In this document: piece by piece, positions 8,233-16,845 of the stretch
How the letters are laid out: every line of letters begins with the position of its first letter
Position numbering within the stretch: the stretch's first letter is position 1
Assembly (NCBI GenBank): GCA_018714205.1
Contig: DVNR01000053.1
Coordinates: 62,001-126,000, forward strand
DNA: 64,000 bases
Direction of reading: 5' to 3'
DNA from: Candidatus Aphodousia faecipullorum
GTDB taxonomy: Bacteria > Pseudomonadota > Gammaproteobacteria > Burkholderiales > Burkholderiaceae_F
Program-made: the position numbers and the translations under genes
The notes under the pieces: generated by a model
Database searches by the model: none
Told to the model about the DNA's origin: nothing
The model's input: the letters and a program-made list of their open reading frames with translations, nothing else

Positions 8233-9219
8233 ATGATTGAACACGCGCACACCAACCACTCCACGATCACGCTTGCGCGAACCGTATTGGAAAAAGAAGC
8301 TCAAGCCATTGAGCACCTTGCCACCCACTTAGACGACTCATTTTTAAGAGCTGTCCAGTGTCTATTGAGCTGCAAAGGACGTGTTGTTGTGTCCGGTGTT
8401 GGCAAAAGTGGTCATGTCGGACGGAAATTGGCGGCAACCTTGGCCTCAACCGGAACTCCTGCATTTTTCGTTCACGCAGCAGAGGCCGCACACGGTGACC
8501 TAGGCATGATCACCAAAAATGATGTCGTCATTGCCATTTCAAATTCTGGCACCACATCAGAATTGTTAACTATTGTGCCCCTTCTTAAACGTGAAGGGAC
8601 GCCACTGATTGCGATGACCTCTTCGCCTGACAGCACGCTCGCTCACTATGCCGATATCCACCTGGATATCGGCGTGCGGCAAGAAGCCTGCCCTCTCGGG
8701 TTAGCACCAACAACCAGTACGACAGCCACGCTTGCCATGGGAGATGCCTTGGCCGTTGCCTGCCTGGACGCCAAAGGTTTTAATGCCGAAGACTTCGCAC
8801 ACTCTCATCCAGGTGGCGCCTTGGGACGTCGTCTATTAATTCACGTCAAAGATGTGATGCGCACTGGCGAGGCAGTGCCCAGCGTGGAAGACTCCGTTAC
8901 TGTCTTAGATGCTGTGCGAGAAATTACAAAGAAACACATCGGCATGACTGCGGTTGTCAACAAGAACAATCAAGTCGTTGGCATTTTTACAGAGGGCGAT
9001 TTGCGCCGCCTCATCGAAAAGCGAGGTGACATCCGCTCCATCGGCATTGCCGAAGTCATGACACCAACGCCGAAAACCATTTCAGAGGGCGCTCTGGCCG
9101 CCGAGGCTGCGCACATACTCGATCTGGCACTCTGCAATCAACTTTTGGTTGTCGACTCTGAGAATCATTTGATCGGTGCGCTGCACCTGCACGACCTCAT
9201 GACCGCCAAAGTAATTTGA
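8233..9219 (+). CDS. kdsD: Arabinose-5-phosphate isomerase (KpsF/GutQ family)
   Basis: A 328-residue protein with an N-terminal SIS sugar isomerase domain (about 35-170) and two C-terminal CBS domains (about 205-325), the normal KdsD layout. Signature stretches are GVGKSGHVGRKLAATLASTG, HAAEAAHGDLG, ISNSGTT and SHPGGALGRRL. It converts ribulose-5-phosphate to arabinose-5-phosphate, the first step to the Kdo sugar of LPS. kdsC follows after 9 bases, and the lpt genes after that. The ribosome site GAAGG lies in one arm of an inverted repeat (8191-8197 with 8220-8226), so initiation might be affected by folding. Confidence 0.94.
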   Translation: MIEHAHTNHSTITLARTVLEKEAQAIEHLATHLDDSFLRAVQCLLSCKGRVVVSGVGKSGHVGRKLAATLASTGTPAFFVHAAEAAHGDLGMITKNDVVIAISNSGTTSELLTIVPLLKREGTPLIAMTSSPDSTLAHYADIHLDIGVRQEACPLGLAPTTSTTATLAMGDALAVACLDAKGFNAEDFAHSHPGGALGRRLLIHVKDVMRTGEAVPSVEDSVTVLDAVREITKKHIGMTAVVNKNNQVVGIFTEGDLRRLIEKRGDIRSIGIAEVMTPTPKTISEGALAAEAAHILDLALCNQLLVVDSENHLIGALHLHDLMTAKVI

Positions 9220-9228
9220 GAACGACTT

Positions 9229-9780
9229 ATGACTTTAATTGAGCGCGTTTGCAAAATAAAATTGCTTATCTGTGACGTTGATGGTGTTCTGACCGACGGC
9301 AAGATTTATATTGGCAATGAAGGCGAACTGTTTAAAGCTTTCAACGTCAAGGATGGCTTGGGCATTAAAATGTTGCTCGCCAACGGTATTGATGTCGCCA
9401 TTCTGACCGCACGTTCGTCACAGATTTTGCAAAGGCGAACTGCCGAACTGGGAATCACAAATGTCTTACAAGGGCAGCGTGACAAAGTCAAAGGGTTGGA
9501 AGTCTTATTGAAAAAAACCGGTCTGCAACCAGACGAAATTGCCTATATCGGTGACGATCTTCCAGACTATGCTGTCATTCAGAAAGTGGGCTTAGCGGCC
9601 TGCCCAAAAGATGCCAATGATGCCATCGTTGACCTCGCCCACTTTCAATGTCGATTCAACGGCGGAGACGGTGCGGTGCGCGAACTTTGTGAGCTGATCT
9701 TAAAGAGTCAAGGGCTATGGCAAAAAACGTTGCAAACAATGTTCCTGAACCCTGATCCGCAAGCCAAACATCATTATTGA
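9229..9780 (+). CDS. kdsC: 3-deoxy-D-manno-octulosonate-8-phosphate phosphatase
   Basis: A 183-residue HAD-superfamily phosphatase without cap domain. Motif I is DVDGVLTDG near residue 16 (both aspartates present), the Thr motif is LTARSS near residue 60, and motif III is GDDLPDYAV near residue 107. This is the usual KdsC length and sequence pattern; it removes phosphate from Kdo-8-phosphate in the cytoplasm before CMP activation. It sits between kdsD and lptC in the conserved Kdo/LPS export operon. The stop is followed by the lptC start after 11 bases. Confidence 0.94.
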   Translation: MTLIERVCKIKLLICDVDGVLTDGKIYIGNEGELFKAFNVKDGLGIKMLLANGIDVAILTARSSQILQRRTAELGITNVLQGQRDKVKGLEVLLKKTGLQPDEIAYIGDDLPDYAVIQKVGLAACPKDANDAIVDLAHFQCRFNGGDGAVRELCELILKSQGLWQKTLQTMFLNPDPQAKHHY

Positions 9781-9791
9781 GAGAAACCGCC

Positions 9792-10391
9792 ATGCGTGAG
9801 CGTATTACTGCCATTATCGCCATTATCTTATTGCTCATTCTCATTGCAGCAAGCTACTGGTATGCGATGCAGTCCACATACAGTAATTTACGTTATCTCC
9901 CCAGTGAGGAATCTCCGGATTTCATCGCTGGAGGGGCTACTCTCATTTCCTTTGACAAAAATGGAGTTGCGGATTCAAAACTGAAGGCCGAGGAACTTCG
10001 TCACTACTCAGATGACCGCATGACAATGGTCAAACCAGAAGCGGTTACCGTTTCGCCAGACAAACCCGTTACCCATGCCCAAGCGCTAGCGGGACGCAGC
10101 GACGATGGCGGCGCAACTTTTGTTTTTAAGGGAGATGTGATTATTACACGCGTTGCCACCGGCAACACCCCGACAACCCGTCTGGAAACGCAATCCATGA
10201 CTGTGTACACCGATACCAATCGATTTGTCACAGACGATGATGTTTTGATTACCAGTGGTCGGGATACCGCTCAAGGCCAGGGAATGGTTTTTGACAATAT
10301 GGAAAGAACCGTCGAACTGAAAGGTCAGGTTACCACTGTCTTACAACCCCGCAACAACAACCAACGTTTATTGCCGTCGTCTACTCATTAG
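9792..10391 (+). CDS. lptC: LPS export ABC transporter periplasmic/bitopic protein LptC
   Basis: About 199 residues from ATG 9792; a TTG at 9777 overlapping the kdsC stop is possible but would only add five residues. The N terminus is a single membrane anchor (ITAIIAIILLLILIAASYWYA), followed by a periplasmic beta-jellyroll of the OstA/LptC type. Phrases such as ISFDKNGVADSKLKAEELRHYSDD fit the LptC pattern. LptC links the LptBFG complex in the inner membrane to periplasmic LptA. Its position between kdsC and lptA supports the call more than the weakly conserved sequence does. Confidence 0.9.
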   Translation: MRERITAIIAIILLLILIAASYWYAMQSTYSNLRYLPSEESPDFIAGGATLISFDKNGVADSKLKAEELRHYSDDRMTMVKPEAVTVSPDKPVTHAQALAGRSDDGGATFVFKGDVIITRVATGNTPTTRLETQSMTVYTDTNRFVTDDDVLITSGRDTAQGQGMVFDNMERTVELKGQVTTVLQPRNNNQRLLPSSTH

Positions 10392-10414
10392 TCTTAAAGC
10401 TCAAGGTAATCATC

Positions 10415-10996
10415 ATGAAAAAATTCACAATACTTGCTTTGATTTTGACACTAGCGAGTAATTTTGCTTATGCGCTCTCGAGTGACAGAAACCAGCCTAT
10501 TCGTATTCAAGCAGATCATTTTTTAGGTGATGAAATCAAGCAAACAGCAACCTATACAGGTAATGTTCGAGTCGACCAAGGCACTATGAGACTCACAGGA
10601 AAACGCTTGGAACTCGTCGAAACGGCAAAGGGGTACCATGTCGGAACATTGACAGGGAATCTCGCGACATTTCGTCAAAAACGAGATCCAAGAATTCGAG
10701 GAGTTGAGGAGTGGATCTCCGGTCATGCTCAAAAAATTGTTTACGAAGAGCAAACGGGGGTCATCACATTGACAGGAGACGCACTGGTTGAACGCAGTGA
10801 AAACGGTGTCATCAAAGACCGAGCTGAAGGCTCCAAGATTATTTATGATACATTACGATCACGTACAATTATCCAAGGCAATCAAGACGGTCGCGCTCGG
10901 ACGGTAATTGCACCTAGAAACAAGCAACAAACCAACAGTGTGCAACAGCAAGATTCCGCACGACTAAGGTCAAATACCAGTGTTTCGCCTCGTTAA
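10415..10996 (+). CDS. lptA: LPS transport periplasmic protein LptA
   Basis: A 193-residue secreted protein. A Sec signal peptide (residues 1-20, ending NFAYA) precedes an OstA-type beta-jellyroll with the repeated short strands expected of the LptA bridge ([23 protein letters not shown], then [17 protein letters not shown]). The C-terminal 25 residues are Gln/Asn/Arg-rich and look disordered. LptA carries LPS across the periplasm from LptC to LptD. It lies 23 bases after lptC and 14 bases before lptB, so the three are surely one operon. Confidence 0.92.
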   Translation: MKKFTILALILTLASNFAYALSSDRNQPIRIQADHFLGDEIKQTATYTGNVRVDQGTMRLTGKRLELVETAKGYHVGTLTGNLATFRQKRDPRIRGVEEWISGHAQKIVYEEQTGVITLTGDALVERSENGVIKDRAEGSKIIYDTLRSRTIIQGNQDGRARTVIAPRNKQQTNSVQQQDSARLRSNTSVSPR

Positions 10997-11010
10997 AAAA
11001 GGACTACGTT

Positions 11011-11835
11011 GTGACAAATAACACTCAACAGACACCTCAAAAAAATTTAAACACAGATCCGCTGGAAGCAGCAGCTCAAAAACCGCTTCAGCCGACCTAC
11101 ACGCTTGAGGCTAAAGGCTTAAAGAAACGTTACGGTAGCCGCTGGGTTGTTAAGGATGTGTCCTTGTCTGTCAAAAGCGGGGAAGTCGTCGGCCTTCTCG
11201 GGCCAAATGGCGCTGGGAAAACCACAACATTTAACATGGTCGTTGGTCTGATTGTTGCCGATGGCGGGACGATCGAGCTTAATGGTCAATCCATCGCGCA
11301 TCTTCCGATATACAAACGGTCTCGCCTGGGGGTGTCTTATCTCCCACAGGAAGCATCGGTTTTCCGTCGAATGACCGTTGAAGAGAATATTCGAGCCATT
11401 TTAGAGCTGCAAACCGATGAAAACGGTAAAGCGTACTCCTCAGGCGTCATTGACCAAAAGCTTGATGAATTGCTTGATGAACTACAAATCGCCCGTCTTC
11501 GTACCAACACCGCCATGAGTTTGTCCGGAGGTGAACGACGCCGTACGGAAATTGCACGAGCGCTCGCAGCGGAGCCGAAGTTTATTTTACTTGACGAACC
11601 TTTCGCCGGTGTGGATCCGATTGCCGTCATTGAAATCCAACGCATTATCCGATTTTTAAAAAATCGAGGAATCGGAGTTTTAATCACAGACCACAATGTT
11701 CGTGAAACGTTAGGGATCTGCGATCATGCATACATCATTTGCGACGGTGGAGTACTCGCAAGCGGTCACCCGAATGATATCGTGCAAAACGAAGATGTAC
11801 GCCGAGCCTACTTGGGTACCACTTTCCGTATGTAA
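11011..11835 (+). CDS. lptB: LPS export ABC transporter ATP-binding protein LptB
   Basis: A 274-residue ABC ATPase from GTG 11011 (AAAGGA ribosome site). Walker [10 protein letters not shown], signature [15 protein letters not shown], Walker [14 protein letters not shown] and the LptB-typical [20 protein letters not shown] are all present. It has an N-terminal extension of about 30 polar residues before [10 protein letters not shown] compared with the roughly 240-residue enterobacterial protein. It energises LPS extraction by LptFG. In most Burkholderiales rpoN follows here; in this window ptsN follows after 8 bases. Confidence 0.94.
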   Translation: MTNNTQQTPQKNLNTDPLEAAAQKPLQPTYTLEAKGLKKRYGSRWVVKDVSLSVKSGEVVGLLGPNGAGKTTTFNMVVGLIVADGGTIELNGQSIAHLPIYKRSRLGVSYLPQEASVFRRMTVEENIRAILELQTDENGKAYSSGVIDQKLDELLDELQIARLRTNTAMSLSGGERRRTEIARALAAEPKFILLDEPFAGVDPIAVIEIQRIIRFLKNRGIGVLITDHNVRETLGICDHAYIICDGGVLASGHPNDIVQNEDVRRAYLGTTFRM

Positions 11836-11843
11836 TTAGGGCA

Positions 11844-12473
11844 ATGAATCAGATTTATCAATATCTCCCATCGTCAAATGTGATCTTTCTGTCTTCAATG
11901 CAGCACACAACCAAAAAGCGTGCGTTTGAAGAAGCAAGTCTCGTTTTCCAGATGTCTGGTGTGCCCCACACCACGGTATTTGATGCTCTTTTTGCTCGCG
12001 AACGGTTAGGGAATAATTCCTTGGGCGGTGGAGTCTGCCTTCCACATTGCCGATTGGTAGGTATTGAACGACCAATGGCTGCGATTGTTTTGTTGCACCG
12101 CCCTATTCCTATTGACCCAATCCCTATTGATACAAAACCAGTTGATATTTTCTTCTTTCTTGTCGTCCCGGAAACTGGCAATGATGAAGATTACTTGGAT
12201 TTACTCCGCGAAAGTATCACTATGCTTGAAGATCGCCAGTTTTGCGATCGTTTAAGACGCTCCGAAAATTCCGTGGAGGTTTGCTCTTGTGTTATGAACT
12301 GGGTACCTCCCAACTCCTTGGAGATTGAATCACAAGATGAAAAATTATCTCAAGAATGGGAACAATTGAATGAAGAAGTGGAGGCAGAGGCGGAACACGA
12401 GTTACCGACTCAAGGAGTAGAAAGCCCGGCAGTGGCGGCCGTCGAAACAGAAAATACTCATTCTCGTGGTTGA
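11844..12473 (+). CDS. ptsN: PTS IIA-like nitrogen regulatory protein PtsN
   Basis: A 209-residue protein; residues 1-160 match the EIIA fructose/mannitol-type fold. The phosphorylation site is recognisable as GVCLPHCRL with His68 after ARERLGNNSLGG, and FFFLVVPE plus the helix DYLDLLRESITML match the family. Residues about 165-209 form a Glu-rich tail that the 163-residue E. coli PtsN lacks. PtsN is the last acceptor of the nitrogen PTS and acts as a phosphorylation-dependent regulator. The usual neighbours rpoN, hpf and hprK are missing, so its kinase chain cannot be judged from this window. Confidence 0.88.
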   Translation: MNQIYQYLPSSNVIFLSSMQHTTKKRAFEEASLVFQMSGVPHTTVFDALFARERLGNNSLGGGVCLPHCRLVGIERPMAAIVLLHRPIPIDPIPIDTKPVDIFFFLVVPETGNDEDYLDLLRESITMLEDRQFCDRLRRSENSVEVCSCVMNWVPPNSLEIESQDEKLSQEWEQLNEEVEAEAEHELPTQGVESPAVAAVETENTHSRG

Positions 12474-12563
12474 CTGATCCTTTAGGACAACAAAAAAACT
12501 ATCGGTTGAATACATTTTCAGTACAATGGTTTTGCCCTAAGGTTGCAAGCGAAGGAGTCTCCC

Positions 12564-13460
12564 ATGCGGTTGATCATCGTCACCGGCTTGTCCGGTTCTG
12601 GAAAATCAGTAGCCATTCGACAACTTGAAGACATCGGCTATTACTGTATCGACAACTTACCGTTGCCGTTCATTATTCCCGTCGCAAAGGACCTATCAAA
12701 AACCCAAGATTATGTCGCTTTTGCCGTTGACGCCCGTAGTAGCTTCTCCGACAATGACCAGCCCAATGCATTGCTGGCGGAATTGCGAAAACAAAATTGG
12801 GATATTCGTATTCTTTTCCTGACGGCATCCACACCGGAACTCGTGCAACGATTCTCAGAAACCCGACGTCGACACCCCTTGACATTGCGTTTGGAGGCTG
12901 CCGGTGAAACGTTAAGTCTTTCCGAAGTAATCACGCGAGAGCGCGAAATTATGGAGCCGTTTAGCCTTACGGCACACGTTCTTGACACGACCGGGCTGCA
13001 AAGCAACACATTGCGTACCTGGGTTAAAACCTTTGCCGATGCACCGCACAGTAGTCTCAATCTTACGTTTGAGTCGTTCGGTTACAAACATGGAATTCCT
13101 ATCGCTGCTGATTTGGTGTTTGATGTTAGAAATCTTCCCAACCCTTATTACGATCCGGCTTTAAGGCCATACACCGGAAAAGACGTTCCCATTATTGAGT
13201 ACATGCAGCAACAACCCATCGTGCAGGAGATGGTTGACGATATTGCCAATTTCATCACGAAATGGCTTCCCAGTTATCAAGCAACCAACCGCCAATACCT
13301 AACGATTGCCATTGGTTGCACTGGAGGGCAACATCGTTCAGTCTACGTGGCTGAAACTTTAGCTAAGCGCTTCTCCGAGCAATTTCCGTTTGTCTGGTTG
13401 CGTCACCGTATCATTGGCCAGCGAAAAGAACCAGCTAAAGGATCAACTCAAAGCGTTTAA
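12564..13460 (+). CDS. rapZ: RNase adapter protein RapZ
   Basis: 298 residues from ATG 12564 with a GAAGGAG ribosome site; a TTG at 12543 in frame lies before that site and is unlikely. Walker A GLSGSGKS at residues 8-15, the N-terminal kinase-like domain with YYCIDNLP, and the C-terminal signature IGCTGGQHRSVYVAE identify the YvcJ/RapZ family. In E. coli RapZ senses glucosamine-6-phosphate and steers decay of GlmZ; in betaproteobacteria it usually travels with ptsN and hprK. Here hprK is absent. A CAGTACAAT box lies 37 bases upstream. The 3' end overlaps convergent mutY by 4 bases. Confidence 0.93.
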   Translation: MRLIIVTGLSGSGKSVAIRQLEDIGYYCIDNLPLPFIIPVAKDLSKTQDYVAFAVDARSSFSDNDQPNALLAELRKQNWDIRILFLTASTPELVQRFSETRRRHPLTLRLEAAGETLSLSEVITREREIMEPFSLTAHVLDTTGLQSNTLRTWVKTFADAPHSSLNLTFESFGYKHGIPIAADLVFDVRNLPNPYYDPALRPYTGKDVPIIEYMQQQPIVQEMVDDIANFITKWLPSYQATNRQYLTIAIGCTGGQHRSVYVAETLAKRFSEQFPFVWLRHRIIGQRKEPAKGSTQSV

Positions 13461-14491
13461 TGAAAGAAAAACGCTTTTACCAACGCTTCTATCGGCATAG
13501 GTAGCGCGACGTGTTGCATTTCCGAGGCTTTTACCCAAAGCCCAGACGGCAAAGCGCTCTCATTTCTTAGTTTTAAGGCAATCGGATAAAGATGCAAACG
13601 ATAATGAGAAAAGTCGTGTACCACCGGTGATAGTTTGCGGGCGTTTTGCACACTGGCTCCTTTTTGACGCCAAAACTGCTCCGCACTTAGCTCGTCAACG
13701 ACGCCGTCAACTTGTGGCAGACAATAAAGTCCTTGCCAAACCCCCTTATCCACTCGTTTCTCAACAAAAAAACAGTCCCCTGTCCATAGCAGAAAAAATG
13801 TCGCTTCTTTTTCAGGACGCGTTTTCTTTGTTTTTGCCACCGGTAAAGCATTTTGTCGTCCAAGTTGATTCGCCTTGCAGGATTGGCAAAACGGACAAAC
13901 TGTGCAACTGGGATTTCGAGTGCAGACCGTTGCTCCCAAATCCATTAGGCCCTGAACGTAGCTTTCAATGTCATGATCTGGTAACAAACTTTCTGCCAAA
14001 GTCCACAAATCTCTAGTCGCTCGAGCACCTTCCAATGAATGTTCAATTGCGAAGTAGCGAGCCAACACTCGCTTAACATTTCCATCCAATATGGTCTCTT
14101 TCCGACCAAAACTGAACGCTACAATCGCCGCGGCAGTACTTCGACCGATACCTGGCAATGCTTCCCATTCCGTGCGTGTGGTAGGAAAAAATCCCCCATA
14201 TTGATCGACAAGCATCTTCGCAGCCCTATGCAAATTTCTTGCTCTAGAGTAGTAACCCAACCCAGCCCAGAGGGCCATCACATCATCTTCTCTGGCCTCA
14301 GCTAAAGCCCTCACCGTCGGGAAGCGCTCCATGAACCGTTTAAAGTACGCGGTCACGGTTACAACCTGCGTCTGTTGCAACATCACTTCCGAAACCCAAC
14401 GCGAATAAGGGTCTTCCGTTTGCCAAGGTAATTGATGACGCCCAAATTGTTTTTGCCAACGAATAAGTGTTTCCGCAAAATCCTTTTGCAT
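13457..14491 (-). CDS. mutY: A/G-specific adenine glycosylase MutY
   Basis: A 344-residue base-excision enzyme that removes adenine opposite 8-oxoguanine. The catalytic Glu lies in SEVMLQQTQV, the helix-hairpin-helix is LPGIGRSTAAAI, and the catalytic Asp is in ILDGNVKRVLAR. The iron-sulphur cluster loop is CTRNPSCTVCPFCQSC: spacing C-x5-C-x2-C-x5-C, one residue shorter in the first gap than the E. coli C-x6-C. The C-terminal NUDIX-like domain (about 225-340, with FFVEKRVDKGVWQGLYCLP) recognises 8-oxoguanine. It is convergent with rapZ and divergent from the TPR gene by 63 bases. Confidence 0.95.
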   Translation of the reverse strand: MQKDFAETLIRWQKQFGRHQLPWQTEDPYSRWVSEVMLQQTQVVTVTAYFKRFMERFPTVRALAEAREDDVMALWAGLGYYSRARNLHRAAKMLVDQYGGFFPTTRTEWEALPGIGRSTAAAIVAFSFGRKETILDGNVKRVLARYFAIEHSLEGARATRDLWTLAESLLPDHDIESYVQGLMDLGATVCTRNPSCTVCPFCQSCKANQLGRQNALPVAKTKKTRPEKEATFFLLWTGDCFFVEKRVDKGVWQGLYCLPQVDGVVDELSAEQFWRQKGASVQNARKLSPVVHDFSHYRLHLYPIALKLRNESALPSGLWVKASEMQHVALPMPIEALVKAFFFH

Positions 14492-14554
14492 TTTTCAGTG
14501 ATGATCCTCTGATATTGTCAGTACAATTAGGCGAATATTTCGTTTAAAACCGCC

Positions 14555-16276
14555 ATGACTGTGAAATTTTCTTTAAAAAAATGGGCCTTTTTGCTTGCCC
14601 TTGGCTTTAGCGGCGCTACATTCGCCGCTACTAATACGGCGTTGCCCAATGTTGAACTGACCGGTCAACTGCTATACCAAATTATGGCCTCAGAGATCGC
14701 ATTGCAACGTAACGAGCCAGCCCTAGCCTACCAAACCTATATGCAAATGGCTAGGAGTACAAAAGACCCCCGACTTGCCCAACGAGCGTTTCAAATCGCT
14801 GACGCCGTGCATGCCTTTGCTGATGCGCAAAAAGCAGGCGAGCTCTGGACAGAATTGGCTCCCGGCAATGCAGATGCACAGTTGGCTGATTTGCTAGCCG
14901 CCATCCGAACCGGACAGATGACGCCAGAGATTCGCAAAGAAGCGGAAAAAATTATTCAATCCGCTACGACAAAGGAAAAAAGACAACAGTTTTTCCAAGC
15001 GATCACCATACAAGCTGACTTAAGTGGGGCACCAGCCGCTAAAGTGCTGGAGTTCATCCGACCTTTGGCACTTTTGCTAAAAGATCGAGAGCAAGCAGCT
15101 TTAGCACTTGCCAAACTTTATCGAGTAACTGGAGATACCAAGCAAGGCGCCGCCTTTGCTCTCAAAGCGTATCAGCAAATGCCTGATAACACGGCGGCTC
15201 TTTTAGAGTATGCTGACTCGCTGCTAAAGGCGCAACCTGGGAAAGCAACATCGGAAATTGAAAAATTTGTAAAAAAACATCCTGATGACATGCAAGCACA
15301 ACTTGCATTGGCAAAAGCCTACGCACACCAGAAAAATGTTCAGGGTATCCAAAAACAGTTGCGCATTTTAGAGCCATTTGCCGAACGCTCTGGAGCTCTT
15401 GCTTATACCCTGGCTAGTGTCACGGATGCAGCCCGAATGGACAACGATACCAAACGGTTGCTGCTTCTTTTCGAAAGACTTGCTCAAGGCGATTCGAGTC
15501 TATCGGAACGTTTACCTCAAACGCATCTTTCACTTGGCCTTTTGGACTTTCGGCAAAAGCATTTTGAAGCTGCAATTAACTGGCTATCAAAAGTGCCGGC
15601 CAAAAGTGATTTCTACACACAGGCCAGACTGTTGCAAGCCCAAGCGTTGGTTGAGTTAAATCGCTCAAAAGAGGCGATTCACTTATTGGACAAAACTGTC
15701 GTTAAAAACAAGGATGCGCAAGCAGAGTTGTTGCACAAAAAGGCTCAAATTTTATATGCGAGTGGCAAACTGCGTGAATCTTATAGCGCAATGCGTGATG
15801 CTTTGAATAAAGCACCAGAAAACCCTGCATTGCTCTATCAATGTGCACTTTTAGCTGTGGAAGATAAACAGTACAAAGATGCAGAGCAATTTTTACGCAA
15901 GGCCATTGATCTTTACCCTGATCGGGCTGATTTTTATAACACACTGGGGTATTTGTGGGTTGAGCAAAACACAAAGCTTGACGAAGCCCAAGCGATGCTT
16001 GAGAAGGCCTTGTCCCTTGATCCGGAAAATGCCGCCATCTTGGACTCGATCGGTTGGCTACACTTCAAGCTTGGCAATTACGCTCAAGCTCAGAGCTATC
16101 TTGAAAAAGCGGCTCAGCGCTACAAAGATCGAGAAATTCTTTTGCATCTTGCCGAGCTTTACCATGCGCAAGGTCAAACATCAAAAGCCATGGCGATTCT
16201 CAGACCGATGCTACAGGCCGCTCCAAACGATGCGACATTAGATGCCTTCATGGAACGGTTGCATCTGCACTTTTAA
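14555..16276 (+). CDS. Secreted tetratricopeptide-repeat protein
   Basis: A 573-residue protein with a Sec signal peptide (KKWAFLLALGFSGATFAA) and many helical repeats. Clear TPR units occur between about 355 and 560, for example ALLYQCALLAVEDKQYKDAEQFLRKA, then FYNTLGYLW and ILDSIGWLHFKLGNYAQAQSYLEKA. This is the TPR protein that precedes lolB and ispE in many betaproteobacteria, presumed periplasmic; its molecular role is not established. No ribosome site is visible before ATG 14555; a CAGTACAAT box lies 28 bases upstream. lolB follows after 12 bases. Confidence 0.88.
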   Translation: MTVKFSLKKWAFLLALGFSGATFAATNTALPNVELTGQLLYQIMASEIALQRNEPALAYQTYMQMARSTKDPRLAQRAFQIADAVHAFADAQKAGELWTELAPGNADAQLADLLAAIRTGQMTPEIRKEAEKIIQSATTKEKRQQFFQAITIQADLSGAPAAKVLEFIRPLALLLKDREQAALALAKLYRVTGDTKQGAAFALKAYQQMPDNTAALLEYADSLLKAQPGKATSEIEKFVKKHPDDMQAQLALAKAYAHQKNVQGIQKQLRILEPFAERSGALAYTLASVTDAARMDNDTKRLLLLFERLAQGDSSLSERLPQTHLSLGLLDFRQKHFEAAINWLSKVPAKSDFYTQARLLQAQALVELNRSKEAIHLLDKTVVKNKDAQAELLHKKAQILYASGKLRESYSAMRDALNKAPENPALLYQCALLAVEDKQYKDAEQFLRKAIDLYPDRADFYNTLGYLWVEQNTKLDEAQAMLEKALSLDPENAAILDSIGWLHFKLGNYAQAQSYLEKAAQRYKDREILLHLAELYHAQGQTSKAMAILRPMLQAAPNDATLDAFMERLHLHF

Positions 16277-16288
16277 TAGGAACGAAAC

Positions 16289-16843
16289 ATGCGGCGACTC
16301 GTTTTTGTGATGATTTTTTCAAGCTTTTTAGTTGGCTGCATGAGTCTTCAAACGCCACATTTGGAAAAACTTTGGCAAGGACGCTTTTCATTATCGGTGC
16401 GCAGTGCCACCATTGACAATCATCAATCGGGACACTTTCTACTGTCGCACACACCTGCTGTCCTTACGGTCTTGGACCTGAAAAGCGCTCTGGGCAATAC
16501 CCTAGCGCGAATTGAACAGGGACAAGACTATGCCCAACTGCAAGCAGTTGGAATTGATACCATCAAGGCTCAGGATGCTCAAACTTTGATGAAAACAGCG
16601 CTCGGTTTTTCCGTTCCCATTAACGGTCTGGAATATTGGTTAGATGGGCAGGCTTCTCCATGGTCAAAAGCGGAGACCGTCCCTGATAAAGCACCATATG
16701 AAACAATTATCCAGAACGGCTGGACAATTACCTATCTAGCCTATGTAAACGGCTTGCCTAGCCGTTTACGCTTAACCCGTGCAGAGACATCTGACAATCC
16801 TGCTATTTCGATGACAATAGTGATTAATTCACGGACTCCATAG
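16289..16843 (+). CDS. lolB: Outer membrane lipoprotein LolB
   Basis: A 184-residue lipoprotein; signal peptide MRRLVFVMIFSSFLVGC with Cys17 as the lipidation site. The mature part begins with LWQGRFSLSV and has the beta-barrel pattern of LolB, including GLEYWLDGQ in the middle and LRLTRAE near the end. LolB accepts lipoproteins from LolA and inserts them into the outer membrane. Sequence conservation in this family is low, so the call rests on length, lipobox, the GRFSL phrase and its position between the TPR gene and ispE. An AGGAACG ribosome site precedes the ATG. Confidence 0.88.
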   Translation: MRRLVFVMIFSSFLVGCMSLQTPHLEKLWQGRFSLSVRSATIDNHQSGHFLLSHTPAVLTVLDLKSALGNTLARIEQGQDYAQLQAVGIDTIKAQDAQTLMKTALGFSVPINGLEYWLDGQASPWSKAETVPDKAPYETIIQNGWTITYLAYVNGLPSRLRLTRAETSDNPAISMTIVINSRTP

Positions 16844-16845
16844 AA

